Source: an uncultured bacterium
GTDB lineage: Bacteria; Verrucomicrobiota; Lentisphaeria; Victivallales; UBA1829
Assembly (NCBI GenBank): GCA_900549415.1
Contig: URNX01000050.1
Span: 1 to 23,874, forward strand
Reading direction: 5' to 3'
DNA: 23,874 nucleotides
The position numbers and the translations under genes were made by a program. Position 1 is the first letter of the stretch; each line of letters starts with the position of its first letter. The notes under the pieces were generated by a model. The model did not search any database. It was given only the letters and a program-made list of their open reading frames with translations, and was not told where the DNA came from. This document shows, in pieces, positions 15,573 through 22,980 of the stretch.

Positions 15573-15842
15573 TCAGATCCTGTGCATGGAGTTGAAGATA
15601 TCCTCGTGCATGACATGGATTTCAAGCCCGTCTTTTTTCCCGAGCGCGGCCATCCGGTCGACAAAATCATTGAACGGACAGGCGAGTTTCTGGATATCGA
15701 CGATCATGATCATGGTGAAATATTCATTGAGCACGGTCTGCGAAATATCGAGAATGTTTGCTCCGCACTCTGCACATCCCGCGCTGACCTTTGCGATAAT
15801 CCCGACCGAATCCTTTCCGATAACGGAAACAACAGCTTTCAT
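15573..15842 (-). CDS. ACT-domain protein, UPF0237 family
   Basis: The 89-residue protein is a single ACT domain (beta-alpha-beta-beta-alpha-beta) starting MKAVVSVIGKDSVGIIAKVS, with the family's GANILDISQTVL and FTMIMIVD strands. ACT domains often bind amino acids and signal to a partner protein. Its fixed partner is the UPF0210 protein encoded two bases downstream, so I infer it senses a small molecule for it. A strong promoter lies just upstream, and AAAGG in the leader is the likely SD. Length is normal for the family. Confidence 0.92.
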   Translation of the reverse strand: MKAVVSVIGKDSVGIIAKVSAGCAECGANILDISQTVLNEYFTMIMIVDIQKLACPFNDFVDRMAALGKKDGLEIHVMHEDIFNSMHRI

Positions 15843-15873
15843 ATAAAATCCTTTCCTTTGATGTTTTCAGGAT

Positions 15874-15901
15874 AATATACAGCCGTTGCGGCGGAAGTCA
15901 A
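15874..15901 (-). promoter_or_regulatory. Promoter of the ACT-UPF0210 operon
   Basis: Minus strand: TTGACT (15901-15896), 16-base spacer, TATATT (15879-15874). It has the same boxes and spacing as the two tRNA promoters in this window, so expression is probably strong and constitutive. Confidence 0.8.
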
Positions 15902-15906
15902 TAAAA

Positions 15907-15947
15907 GGTTCCCGGAAGAGGAAAATAATGCAATCTTTCCGGGAATC
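15907..15947 (-). terminator. Terminator of the VOC-ALDH operon
   Basis: TTCCCGGAA (15909-15917) and TTCCGGGAA (15937-15945) form a perfect 9-bp stem, extendable by two pairs, with a 19-base loop. In the minus direction it is followed by CCTTTTATT. It lies about 25 bases after the aldehyde dehydrogenase stop and right before the ACT promoter, separating the two operons. Confidence 0.7.
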
Positions 15948-15969
15948 TTCTCCAGGAGACGCAGCCGCC

Positions 15970-17325
15970 TTATTTCGATACGAACTTCAGCATCTTCAGA
16001 TTCTTGTTCAGGTTCGGCGGATAACGCATCGGAAGATCAACCGCAGTCGACTTGATCATGATCGGCTTGTAATGCGTGAAGGTGTCGAACGAGAACTTGC
16101 CGTGATACGCGCCGAAGCCGCTTCCGCCGACTCCGCCGAACGGCATCTCCGGATTCAGAAGATGCGTTACGGTTTCATTCAGACACACTCCGCCCGACGA
16201 CGTCTGTTCAATTACCTGTTCCGCATTGTCGCGTCCGAAGTAATAAAGCGCAAGCGGTTTCGGATGCTCGTTGATCTGCGCAATCACATCGTTGATGTTG
16301 TTGAAACTCAGAACCGGCAGAACCGGACCGAAAATCTCTTCGCGCATGACGGGATCATTCCACGTGATGCCGTCGATGACGGTCGGCGCGATAAAGCGTT
16401 TCGCACGGTCGGAAACTCCGCCGCAGAGAATCGTTCCTTCGCCCATCAGCTTCTGCAGACGGTCGAAATGGCGCTCGTTGATGATCCGCGGATAGTCCGG
16501 CGACGAAGCCGGGTCTTCCGTGTAAAACTGGCGGATCCAGTAAAGCAGCTTCTCCAGAAACGGTTTTTTAATGGAACTGTGCACATAAAGATGATCCGGC
16601 GCAACGCAGGTCTGACCGGCGTTCAAAAATTTTCCCCACACGATCCGCTTTGCCGCAAGATTCAGCTTGGCGTCGGAATCGACGATGCAGGGACTCTTTC
16701 CGCCGAGCTCAAGCGTAACCGGAGTGAGATGTTCCGCCGCGGCACGCATGACCGCATGACCGCCGCCGGCTCCGCCCGTATAGAAAATATAGTCGAATTT
16801 TTCTTTCAGCAGACGTTCCGAAACATCGACTCCGCCGTTGAAAACAGCCACATGCTCCGGCTTGAAAACCTTGCGGACAATCGACTCGATGACTTTTGCC
16901 GTGTGCTCCGCCTGTTCCGCCGGCTTGAGGATCACCCGGTTGCCTGCGGCAACCGCGCCGATCAGCGGAGCGAACATCAGCTGAAACGGATAGTTCCATG
17001 CCGAAAAAATCAGAACATTGCCATACGGCTCCGGACAGATGCGTCCTTTTGCCGGAAAGTTCAGAAGCGACGTCCGCACCTTTTTCACCGACATGTACGA
17101 CGGCAGTTTTTTGATCATTGCCGCCAGCTCATCGAGTACAATGGAAATCTCGGTTGCAATGGATTCGAATTCGCACTTCCCGAGGTCGAGCCGCAGGGCT
17201 TCACAGATCATGTCCTGACTCTGGCGGATTTCGTTGAAGAGTCCGCGCAGAGCATCCAGCCGGACGTCGATATTCAGTGCGGAAAATTTTTTCTGCGCTT
17301 CAAAAACTTGTGAAATGTTGTCCAT
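15970..17325 (-). CDS. Aldehyde dehydrogenase, class 3 (ALDH3) type
   Basis: NAD(P)-dependent oxidation of an aldehyde to a carboxylate. The 451-residue protein shows the ALDH hallmarks: the PYGNVLIFSAWNYPFQL entry, the LKPAEQAEHTAKV cofactor region, TLELGGKSPCIV with Glu206, and NAGQTCVAPDHLYV with catalytic Cys240. The 34-residue gap between Glu and Cys and the total length (about 450, shorter than the usual 490) fit class 3 (fatty or medium-chain aldehydes). The C-terminal MPFGGVGGSGFGAYHGK is intact. The usual FTGS sequence reads YTGGAGGG, a mild change in the cofactor loop. It starts nine bases after the glyoxalase-like gene, with GAGG overlapping that stop. Together the pair suggests removal of reactive aldehydes. 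Substrate not known. Confidence 0.9.
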   Translation of the reverse strand: MDNISQVFEAQKKFSALNIDVRLDALRGLFNEIRQSQDMICEALRLDLGKCEFESIATEISIVLDELAAMIKKLPSYMSVKKVRTSLLNFPAKGRICPEPYGNVLIFSAWNYPFQLMFAPLIGAVAAGNRVILKPAEQAEHTAKVIESIVRKVFKPEHVAVFNGGVDVSERLLKEKFDYIFYTGGAGGGHAVMRAAAEHLTPVTLELGGKSPCIVDSDAKLNLAAKRIVWGKFLNAGQTCVAPDHLYVHSSIKKPFLEKLLYWIRQFYTEDPASSPDYPRIINERHFDRLQKLMGEGTILCGGVSDRAKRFIAPTVIDGITWNDPVMREEIFGPVLPVLSFNNINDVIAQINEHPKPLALYYFGRDNAEQVIEQTSSGGVCLNETVTHLLNPEMPFGGVGGSGFGAYHGKFSFDTFTHYKPIMIKSTAVDLPMRYPPNLNKNLKMLKFVSK

Positions 17326-17334
17326 TGTCCCGCC

Positions 17335-17709
17335 TCAGCCTTTCTTTTCCGGAATGACTTCGAGCCAGTAATGGTCGGGGTCCTCGCAGAAATAAATGCC
17401 CATATCTTTGTTTTCAAAACAGATACAGCCCATCTTTTCGTGGAGCGCATGCGCCGCTTCAAAGTCATCGACGACAAACGCGAGGTGGAACTCGTCCTCG
17501 CCGAGATCATACGGTTCCTTGCGGTCGCGGAGCCAGGTCAGTTCGAGTTGATGTGCGCTGGACCCGTCCTCCAGATACACGATGATGAACGATCCGTCTT
17601 TGGCATTGATTCTGCGCACTTCGTGCATATCGAAGGCGTCGCGGTAGAACTTGAGACTTTTGTCAAGGTCAAGCACATTAAAGTTGTTGTGGACCATCCG
17701 GAATTTCAT
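17335..17709 (-). CDS. Glyoxalase I-like VOC metalloenzyme (lactoylglutathione lyase)
   Basis: The 124-residue VOC-fold protein carries the four metal ligands expected of glyoxalase I: His7 (RMVHNN), Glu56 (HQLELTW), His75 (DEFHLAFVV) and Glu117 (HYWLEVIP), close to His5, Glu56, His74 and Glu122 of the E. coli enzyme. Glyoxalase I converts the methylglyoxal-glutathione hemithioacetal to S-lactoylglutathione in the cytoplasm. Whether this organism makes glutathione is not known, so another thiol may be used. It is first in an operon with the aldehyde dehydrogenase. AAGGAA serves as SD. The length is slightly below the usual 130-135. Confidence 0.85.
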   Translation of the reverse strand: MKFRMVHNNFNVLDLDKSLKFYRDAFDMHEVRRINAKDGSFIIVYLEDGSSAHQLELTWLRDRKEPYDLGEDEFHLAFVVDDFEAAHALHEKMGCICFENKDMGIYFCEDPDHYWLEVIPEKKG

Positions 17710-17736
17710 GAGCGTTTCCTTCCTGTTTTTTAAGAA

Positions 17737-17792
17737 AATATAGCATGAAGCGGAGGGGAAAGCAAATTCAATTTCTCAAAAAATCGCTTCAT
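17737..17792 (-). promoter_or_regulatory. Promoter of the VOC-ALDH operon with 8-bp inverted repeat
   Basis: Minus strand: TTGCTT (17765-17760), 17-base spacer, TATATT (17742-17737). ATGAAGCG (17745-17752) and CGCTTCAT (17785-17792) are perfect inverted copies enclosing the -35 box, a plausible operator or looping site for an unknown regulator. The outer half ends a few bases from the solo IS remnant. Confidence 0.55.
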
Positions 17793-17796
17793 CAGC

Positions 17797-17943
17797 GGAA
17801 GGATTCAACCATAAAATCAGATGGCTGACCAAACTGGCATATGGATTCCGGGACAGTGAATACTTTAAATTGAAAATCTATCAGTTCCCCGAAATTTCGA
17901 GTGTAAAATAGTTGCAGTTTATGGCAAAGACCGTCGAAGAGGC
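17797..17943 (+). mobile_element. Solo right end of the ISL3-like element with transposase C-terminus
   Basis: This 147-base piece matches the reverse complement of 407-552 (146 bases) at about 85-90% identity. In frame it reads EGFNHKIRWLTKLAYGFRDS, then EYFKLKIYQFPEISSVK and a TAG stop at 17910-17912: the intact C-terminus of the ISL3 transposase, one base longer than the frameshifted copy. The IS end GCCTCTTCGACGGTCTTTGC (reverse complement) closes it at 17943. Everything 5' of position 17797 is missing. It is a non-mobile remnant. Confidence 0.85.
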
Positions 17944-18059
17944 TATGTTTTCTCATACGCGGCGAGCATGTCAAAATCGGATGATTCGGCAATACGGATA
18001 CAAAACGATTTTATAGTCATTGGGTTTATGTGAGAATGAAAAGAAAGGGTAGATAAAAA

Positions 18060-18136
18060 TGGTGCACCCGGTAGGAATCGAACCTGCAACCTTCTGGTCC
18101 GTAGCCAGACGCTCTATCCAATTGAGCTACGGGTGC
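18060..18136 (-). tRNA. tRNA-Arg(ACG)
   Basis: Acceptor GCACCCG pairs with CGGGTGC, the D stem is GCTC/GAGC, and the anticodon stem TCTGG/CCAGA with loop CTACGGA gives anticodon ACG (first base normally made inosine by TadA, reading CGN codons). The T arm is GCAGG-TTCGATT-CCTAC, with one C-A mismatch. CCA is encoded (18062-18060). No clear hairpin terminator was found downstream. Confidence 0.95.
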
Positions 18137-18173
18137 TATCTTCAGCAAACTCTCGTTCACTGTCGATGTCATT

Positions 18174-18201
18174 AATATACACTGTCCCTTGAAAAAGTCA
18201 A
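18174..18201 (-). promoter_or_regulatory. Promoter of tRNA-Arg
   Basis: Minus strand: TTGACT (18201-18196), 16-base spacer, TATATT (18179-18174), closely matching the tRNA-Ala promoter, including a TTTTCA just after the -35 box. Confidence 0.8.
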
Positions 18202-18240
18202 ATGAAAAACTTAATTTTTTTCGTTTTTTCTTTGTTCGCC

Positions 18241-18295
18241 GCTTCTCATCGACGATATTTGCCATAAAGTGAGGCAAATATCGTCGATGAGAAGC
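18241..18295. repeat. 55-bp perfect hairpin of two back-to-back IS ends
   Basis: A 23-base arm (18241-18263) is followed by ATAAAGTGA and then the exact inverse of the arm (18273-18295). The arm resembles the ISL3-like ends at 407 and 17943 (shared TCGACG, then TTTGCCATAA), so this looks like two IS ends with almost nothing between, like a minimal MITE. It lies six bases after the stop of the MBL-fold gene. The plus strand continues with TGTTTTT, the minus strand has no T-run. No exact 8-bp target duplication is evident at the flanks. Confidence 0.65.
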
Positions 18296-18301
18296 TGTTT
18301 T

Positions 18302-19135
18302 TCAGTACGGAATCACCATTCCGTCGAATCCGACCTCTATGCCAAGCGGATTGAAGCGGGCTTCCAAATCTGCGTGAAGAGCTCCGCCGTTGTGCGAAAA
18401 ATGATTGATGACATAACGGGTCTTCGAATCCGCCGCGCCAAGCTTCACCAGACGGTCGTGAAATTCAAGAATGTGTTTCCCGCCCATGTGATGATCCCGG
18501 CAATCATGAAAACCGCAGGTGGCGTCCGCAATGACGACATCGAAACGAATCTTCATGCGCTCAAACCACTGCCAGGTCTCTTCCGGCGGAATGCCGGTGT
18601 CGTTCGCGACAAGAATCCACGCTTCGCCGTGGCGGACCGCAAAGAAAACCGCCTCTTCCGGAATGTGATAATGGTTGGCGGTCAGCGGATAAAAGGTCAT
18701 GTCCTCCTCCGGGAGTTCAACCGGCTGGAAAAGACGCAGCAGATGCGGAACAAGCGTCTGGTTCGCAGATTCCGGAATGCTCCGGCGCAACCGCTCCAAA
18801 ACCGTTGCGCGGCCGTAGATGTTCAGCGGAACGACAAAATTGTGAGCGAAACCCGGCTCCCGCATCTCGAAGGCGAATGTATCGAGATGATCGGTGTGTT
18901 CGTGGGTAAAAAACAGATGTTTGAGCGTCGCTGCATTGAGTCCGAGCTTCACCTCTTCCGCATAGGAATCGGGACCGTAGTCGATGCGGACGCGGTCATT
19001 GAACGAATAGGCGGCGGTCATGCGGAGATCTTTTCCTCCGCGTTTGCGAGCCTCCGCACAGAGATCGCAGCTGCAGAAACGCGAGGGAATTCCCTCCGCC
19101 GCCGCGCTGCCCATAATGGTAATTGCATTATTCAT
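18302..19135 (-). CDS. Metallo-beta-lactamase-fold hydrolase, PhnP/PqqB-like
   Basis: The 277-residue protein shows the metallo-beta-lactamase motif HEHTDH (residues 78-83, HxHxDH) plus later metal-ligand candidates in VANDTG and VINHFSHNG. Near the N-terminus CSCDLCAEARKRGGKD (Cys21, Cys23, Cys26) resembles the extra zinc site of PhnP, a phosphoribosyl cyclic phosphodiesterase. There are no other phosphonate (phn) genes nearby, so I give the fold and not the substrate. PqqB-type proteins are an alternative. AGGAGG lies seven bases before the ATG. Single-gene unit with its own promoter. No signal peptide. Confidence 0.8.
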   Translation of the reverse strand: MNNAITIMGSAAAEGIPSRFCSCDLCAEARKRGGKDLRMTAAYSFNDRVRIDYGPDSYAEEVKLGLNAATLKHLFFTHEHTDHLDTFAFEMREPGFAHNFVVPLNIYGRATVLERLRRSIPESANQTLVPHLLRLFQPVELPEEDMTFYPLTANHYHIPEEAVFFAVRHGEAWILVANDTGIPPEETWQWFERMKIRFDVVIADATCGFHDCRDHHMGGKHILEFHDRLVKLGAADSKTRYVINHFSHNGGALHADLEARFNPLGIEVGFDGMVIPY

Positions 19136-19160
19136 TGAAAAACCTCCTGAGTTTTAAAAT

Positions 19161-19188
19161 ACTATACTTGTTCATTCAATAAATTCAA
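19161..19188 (-). promoter_or_regulatory. Promoter of the PhnP-like gene
   Basis: Minus strand: TTGAAT (19188-19183), 16-base spacer, TATAGT (19166-19161). The -35 box abuts the large hairpin at 19190-19226 that closes the upstream glycosidase operon. Confidence 0.6.
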
Positions 19189-19189
19189 C

Positions 19190-19226
19190 CCCGTTCCGCC
19201 GATGTCTAAAACATCGGCGGAACGGG
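19190..19226 (-). terminator. Strong hairpin after the second glycosidase operon
   Basis: The 16 bases at 19190-19205 pair perfectly with 19211-19226 around loop CTAAA, six bases after the glycosidase stop codon. The stem is GC-rich, but in the minus direction it is followed by GTTGAATTT, not a T-run, so it may stop RNA polymerase poorly and act mainly to protect the mRNA 3' end. Confidence 0.6.
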
Positions 19227-19232
19227 AATAAC

Positions 19233-22200
19233 TTACGGGTAGACCACCTCGAAATAAGGTGTTCCGTATTCAAGTTTGCCGGTATCAAGCGAGAACTGCA
19301 GAACTCCGTCTTTGAGCTCAACCGGAATTTTCCGCTCGCGGGAGCCGTTGAGATTCAGCGCGTAAACGGACGGGAGCCCTTTGCCGCCGTTCTTCAGAGA
19401 GAAACGGAACTGACCGGAACGCACCAGCAGCTGCATGTCGCCGATGTCCAGCTCGGAATAGAATGTTTCATCCGAGTAGACCGCGTTTTCCGCAAGAATC
19501 ATCGTCGCGACGCAGAGAAGCAGATGTTTCGATTCCGCAATGGATTTATCGTTCTCCAGCGAAATCGCGGTGATCGAAACGGGCGTGCTGACCGACTGCA
19601 CCGCAAGATCGTTCAGAGCGACCGGCTCACTCTTCTTCAGCACCGCCGACTGGAAGCGCGGCGTATTGACCGTAAGCGTGTGCTTCTGCACATTTGTGCA
19701 GATTTCGCCCGTCTCGCTCTCGAAAATTCCGGCGTTGACGTTCGTCCGGTTCCCGGCGGGGAGGATGTTGTGCCTGCGCAGGTTTTCCACCTGTTCGCGG
19801 AGAATACGGAAGTTTTTCTCCTTTTCTTCATTGAGCACGACATACATTCCCATACTCGTCGCGCCGACATACGCCTTGGGAACGATGTTCAGGGTCGCCG
19901 CCGGATTCTTCGCGTTCCGGTAGTCCGAACCGATGCGCGTCAGCATGGAGAGCGCGTTGTAGCCGCTGCCGATGGCGCCGATGTATTCGGGAGATTTCAG
20001 GACGGACTCAGGAACGTTGAGCGAAACGGAATGCTTCGCACTCCGGATGTCGCCGCGCTGCCAGCCGAACGCCGTGAAAAGTGAACACATCGGAGCGAAA
20101 CGGTTGTTCGCATCATCAAACGACGCGCGCAGCGGACGGTAATAAAGAGCGACGGTGTTCATGTGGGGTGTCAGAATCTGCCAGTCCTGCAGGCTCGCGA
20201 ACGCCGCCCACATCACCGGATATTCCTGAATGTAACGGTTCTGCGGACAGTGCGAAAACTCCGTCATGAAAAACGGCTTGCCCAGCACGCGGGTTGCCGC
20301 CGCACGCCCGATATAGTTGTTTAATGTAATGGAGCTGTTCTGGTCGACATTCGACATTCTGCCGCGCCACCATCCGCCAAAGGAAAGACGCTGTTTGAAA
20401 TCCGCCGGGCTGAGCTTCGCCTGATTCGGATGCGCATGATAGGTGTGCATGGCAACCGCATTGAAATCCGCGCGGGCATCGCCTTCCAGTCCGCGCATGA
20501 ACATATCCCAGTTCGTCACGAAGCCTTTGAATCCGGATTCGCGGACGACTCCGAGATAGAATTCGTTCATTTTCCGGATTTTGCCGCGCAGGAACTCGCG
20601 CGCCGCCGCGCCGTCCGGAGAATCGGAGCGCAGAAGCGTGAAATTGAATTCCGGAGCGGAAGCTCCGCGCACCTCGCGCCATTCGGTCGTGAAACGTTTG
20701 TTTTCTGGTGAATTCGGATTGAACAGATGTTCCTGCTCGTTGAAGAATGTGATGCCGATCAGCTGCGGATCGTCAATCAGCGCTTTGCCGGTGTACGGAT
20801 TCGGTTTCTTCAGCAGAAAATCGAACGCCGCTTTCCAGTGTTTCTGATAGACCGGATTGTCGAACATCTGGAAACGCGGATAATCCTTTGCGTTCACCGC
20901 CCCCGTCATAAGACCGCGCGAAGTGAAGATGTCCAGCATGACATATACGCCGCGGTCGCGCAGACACTTCAGAAGATAGTAATAACGCTCGGCGAATGCG
21001 GAGTCGATCTTGAGCTCGTCAACGCTTTGCGGAATGTGAATTTCCGCAATATCCTTCCGGTCCTTTCCCTGCTTCGGCAAGCCGTTGACTCCGGCAAGCG
21101 CGCCGTCAAGAAAATGGAAACGCAGAATGTTCATTCCCGCAAGACGGATCTGTTCCGCGAACTCTTCAATTTCCGCTTTCGTAAAGGTGTAAAAGCGGTC
21201 TTCCCACGAACCCGAAACAAAGTTGAAACCGCGCAGACGCACCTTTTCGCCCGGTGCGTTTTCAAAGTAAAGTTCCCCGGACGCATCCGCCTTCAGACGA
21301 CCGTTTCGGTCGATGTCGTATTTTTTGACATACTGCGAAAGATCCAGCGCCGAACCCGGAATGCGGTTGAACATTTCGACCCGCTGAGAAAGCAGATTGC
21401 GTTTGTCCCAGGAAACCTTGTCCATCTTCACCGGACGCCACTCTTTGCCGCGCTGAATGCGGATAATCCGGTTCGTCTTTTCGCGGAACGGGACCTTGCC
21501 GCAGACGAATTTCCAGCCGGCGGAACCGCTGAGGACTTTCACGACGACCCGGTTTTTCCCTTTCTTCACCGGGAAGTTGAACACATGATCCGTCGGCTGA
21601 TAGGTGTTAACCTTGTTTCCGGTCTCCAGCGTATCATAAATTTTTTCGCCGTTCACCGAAAATTCGAACCAGTAGTCCGCAGCACAGCCGACCTGCATCA
21701 TGCCGTCCGCCGGAGCTTCAAATTCATTGAACAGATACACTGGAGTCTTCTCGGCGAACTTGTCGCGAAATTTCGTGAAGTCAATCGTGTTGTTTTCCAT
21801 CTTCACCGTTTTCGCTTCCGCCCCGTCAGAGGTCCAGGAAATTTTCCATTCCGGATTCAGAGCAAGCGGAAGAAAATTCACGAGCTTTTCGAATTTCACT
21901 GGTCCCATCCAGAACTTCGCTCCCTGCGGAAGCGATCCCGCCATCAGCATCGGGGAACGCAGAGCGCCCTCATGATCCAGCTGGGAGGTAAATTCCATTG
22001 AGACCGTCTGCCAGTCGGTGTTGAGCAGAACATCGCGGTACGATTTCCCGACCGTCGTCCACGGGCGTTCCGCCAACAGACAGTTTACCGAGATTTTCGC
22101 ATCGCGGTCGCTGCGGATCTGAAATGTGTAGCGATACTTTGCTCCGGCGGCAATTTTCTGTCTGGAAAAGAAATTTATCTGCGTGCTCCACGGGACTTTG

Positions 22201-22403
22201 GCATCCCCCGCGGACTTCACGGTGAATTCTCCGCAGGGCTCACCTTCCGGAGTCTTCACGTCCGGAGAAATCCGGAAGCCGATCTTTTCCGACGGATACG
22301 AAAGTCCGGAAACCTTATCGCCCTCGAACTTCCACTCCTTCAGCGTTTCCGCCGAGAGCAGAACCGCCGCTCCGCAAAGAAATGCGGTCAAAAACTTTTT
22401 CAT
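19233..22403 (-). CDS. Large secreted clan GH-A glycoside hydrolase (GH5-like) with N-terminal binding domain
   Basis: The 1056-residue protein has a signal peptide (MKKFLTAFLCGAAVLLSAE). Residues 20-175 form a beta-sandwich nearly copied from the upstream 179-residue gene. A second beta domain follows, with NEFEAPADGMMQVG and FSVNGEKIYDT. The TIM barrel begins near residue 385 with VRLRGFNFVSGSWEDRF, continues with LAGMNILRFHFLDG, has acid/base Glu556 in ITFFNEQEH and nucleophile Glu715 in FFMTEFSHC. The last 200 residues are beta-rich. An in-frame TTG-CAT precedes the ATG at 22403, but AAAGGAAAG is placed for the ATG. It is the last gene of a three-gene operon, 17 bases after the preceding stop. 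It probably attacks a polysaccharide outside the cell; linkage unknown. Confidence 0.8.
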   Translation of the reverse strand: MKKFLTAFLCGAAVLLSAETLKEWKFEGDKVSGLSYPSEKIGFRISPDVKTPEGEPCGEFTVKSAGDAKVPWSTQINFFSRQKIAAGAKYRYTFQIRSDRDAKISVNCLLAERPWTTVGKSYRDVLLNTDWQTVSMEFTSQLDHEGALRSPMLMAGSLPQGAKFWMGPVKFEKLVNFLPLALNPEWKISWTSDGAEAKTVKMENNTIDFTKFRDKFAEKTPVYLFNEFEAPADGMMQVGCAADYWFEFSVNGEKIYDTLETGNKVNTYQPTDHVFNFPVKKGKNRVVVKVLSGSAGWKFVCGKVPFREKTNRIIRIQRGKEWRPVKMDKVSWDKRNLLSQRVEMFNRIPGSALDLSQYVKKYDIDRNGRLKADASGELYFENAPGEKVRLRGFNFVSGSWEDRFYTFTKAEIEEFAEQIRLAGMNILRFHFLDGALAGVNGLPKQGKDRKDIAEIHIPQSVDELKIDSAFAERYYYLLKCLRDRGVYVMLDIFTSRGLMTGAVNAKDYPRFQMFDNPVYQKHWKAAFDFLLKKPNPYTGKALIDDPQLIGITFFNEQEHLFNPNSPENKRFTTEWREVRGASAPEFNFTLLRSDSPDGAAAREFLRGKIRKMNEFYLGVVRESGFKGFVTNWDMFMRGLEGDARADFNAVAMHTYHAHPNQAKLSPADFKQRLSFGGWWRGRMSNVDQNSSITLNNYIGRAAATRVLGKPFFMTEFSHCPQNRYIQEYPVMWAAFASLQDWQILTPHMNTVALYYRPLRASFDDANNRFAPMCSLFTAFGWQRGDIRSAKHSVSLNVPESVLKSPEYIGAIGSGYNALSMLTRIGSDYRNAKNPAATLNIVPKAYVGATSMGMYVVLNEEKEKNFRILREQVENLRRHNILPAGNRTNVNAGIFESETGEICTNVQKHTLTVNTPRFQSAVLKKSEPVALNDLAVQSVSTPVSITAISLENDKSIAESKHLLLCVATMILAENAVYSDETFYSELDIGDMQLLVRSGQFRFSLKNGGKGLPSVYALNLNGSRERKIPVELKDGVLQFSLDTGKLEYGTPYFEVVYP

Positions 22404-22420
22404 ATGCAAACTCTTTCCTT

Positions 22421-22960
22421 TTATTTCTGCGCGTCGTCAATCCGTTCGAAAGTGATGGGACCGATCTGAAAAACTGTTCCCTCTGCCAGGTTTCCGACCA
22501 TCAGCATGGGGGTGCGCAGCGGACCTTCATAATCGACGGCGGCAGTGAATTCCGTGGAAGCCGTCTGCCACTCACCGCGCAGGCTGAACACTCGCTGAGT
22601 TTTTCCGATTTCCTTCCACGGGCTCCGCGCCTGAATGCAGTTGAAAGCGATTGTTCCGCTTCCGGTTCCGCGAATCTGGAGTGAACAGCGGTATTTGCTT
22701 CCGCTTTTTATATTCTGCAGAGATGCAAAGTTTATCTGTGTGCTCCACGGAACTTTGGTATCGCCAGCGGACTTCACGGTGAATTCGCCGCAGGGGCCGC
22801 CTTCCGGAGTCTTCACGTCCGGAGAAATCCGGAAGCCGATCTTTTCCGACGGATACGAAAGTCCTGAAATTTTATCGCCCTCGAACTTCCACTCCTTCAG
22901 CGTTTCCGCCGAGAGCAGAACTGCCGCTCCGCAAAGAAATGCGGTCAAAAGTTTTTTCAT
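22421..22960 (-). CDS. Secreted carbohydrate-binding-like protein, paralogue of the next gene's N-domain
   Basis: The 179-residue protein has the signal peptide MKKLLTAFLCGAAVLLSAE and a single beta-sandwich domain. Residues 1-77 match the N-terminus of the downstream glycosidase with about five changes. Residues 78-175 align end to end but are much more diverged (for example EWQTASTEFTAAVDYEGPLR against DWQTVSMEFTSQLDHEGALR). It is thus a free-standing copy of that enzyme's binding domain. An in-frame upstream start at 23017 would overlap the pseudopilin stop region and spoil the signal peptide; AAAGGA before the ATG at 22960 supports the start given. Probably binds the same polysaccharide. 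Confidence 0.8.
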   Translation of the reverse strand: MKKLLTAFLCGAAVLLSAETLKEWKFEGDKISGLSYPSEKIGFRISPDVKTPEGGPCGEFTVKSAGDTKVPWSTQINFASLQNIKSGSKYRCSLQIRGTGSGTIAFNCIQARSPWKEIGKTQRVFSLRGEWQTASTEFTAAVDYEGPLRTPMLMVGNLAEGTVFQIGPITFERIDDAQK

Positions 22961-22980
22961 GCTGCAAATCCTTTCCTGGT

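Noticed and set aside
14668..15846. 392-codon plus-strand frame across the UPF0210/ACT genes
   Set aside because: Antisense shadow of two clear family members.
15886..17313. 475-codon plus-strand frame across the aldehyde dehydrogenase
   Set aside because: The minus-strand protein has all ALDH motifs; the plus-strand product is Arg-rich without motifs.
17792..17992. Minus-strand frame over the solo IS remnant
   Set aside because: The opposite strand reads as the ISL3 transposase C-terminus with its stop.
18026..18277. Open minus-strand frame containing VAQLDRASGYGPEGCRFDSY
   Set aside because: This is the translated tRNA-Arg gene, a well-known false protein; the tRNA explains the sequence.
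18241..18295. Hairpin as terminator of tRNA-Arg
   Set aside because: It lies upstream of the tRNA, which is transcribed leftwards, and its only T-run is in the plus direction, where no gene ends.
20727..22001. 424-codon plus-strand frame across the large glycosidase
   Set aside because: Antisense shadow; the minus strand encodes the catalytic NE and TE motifs.
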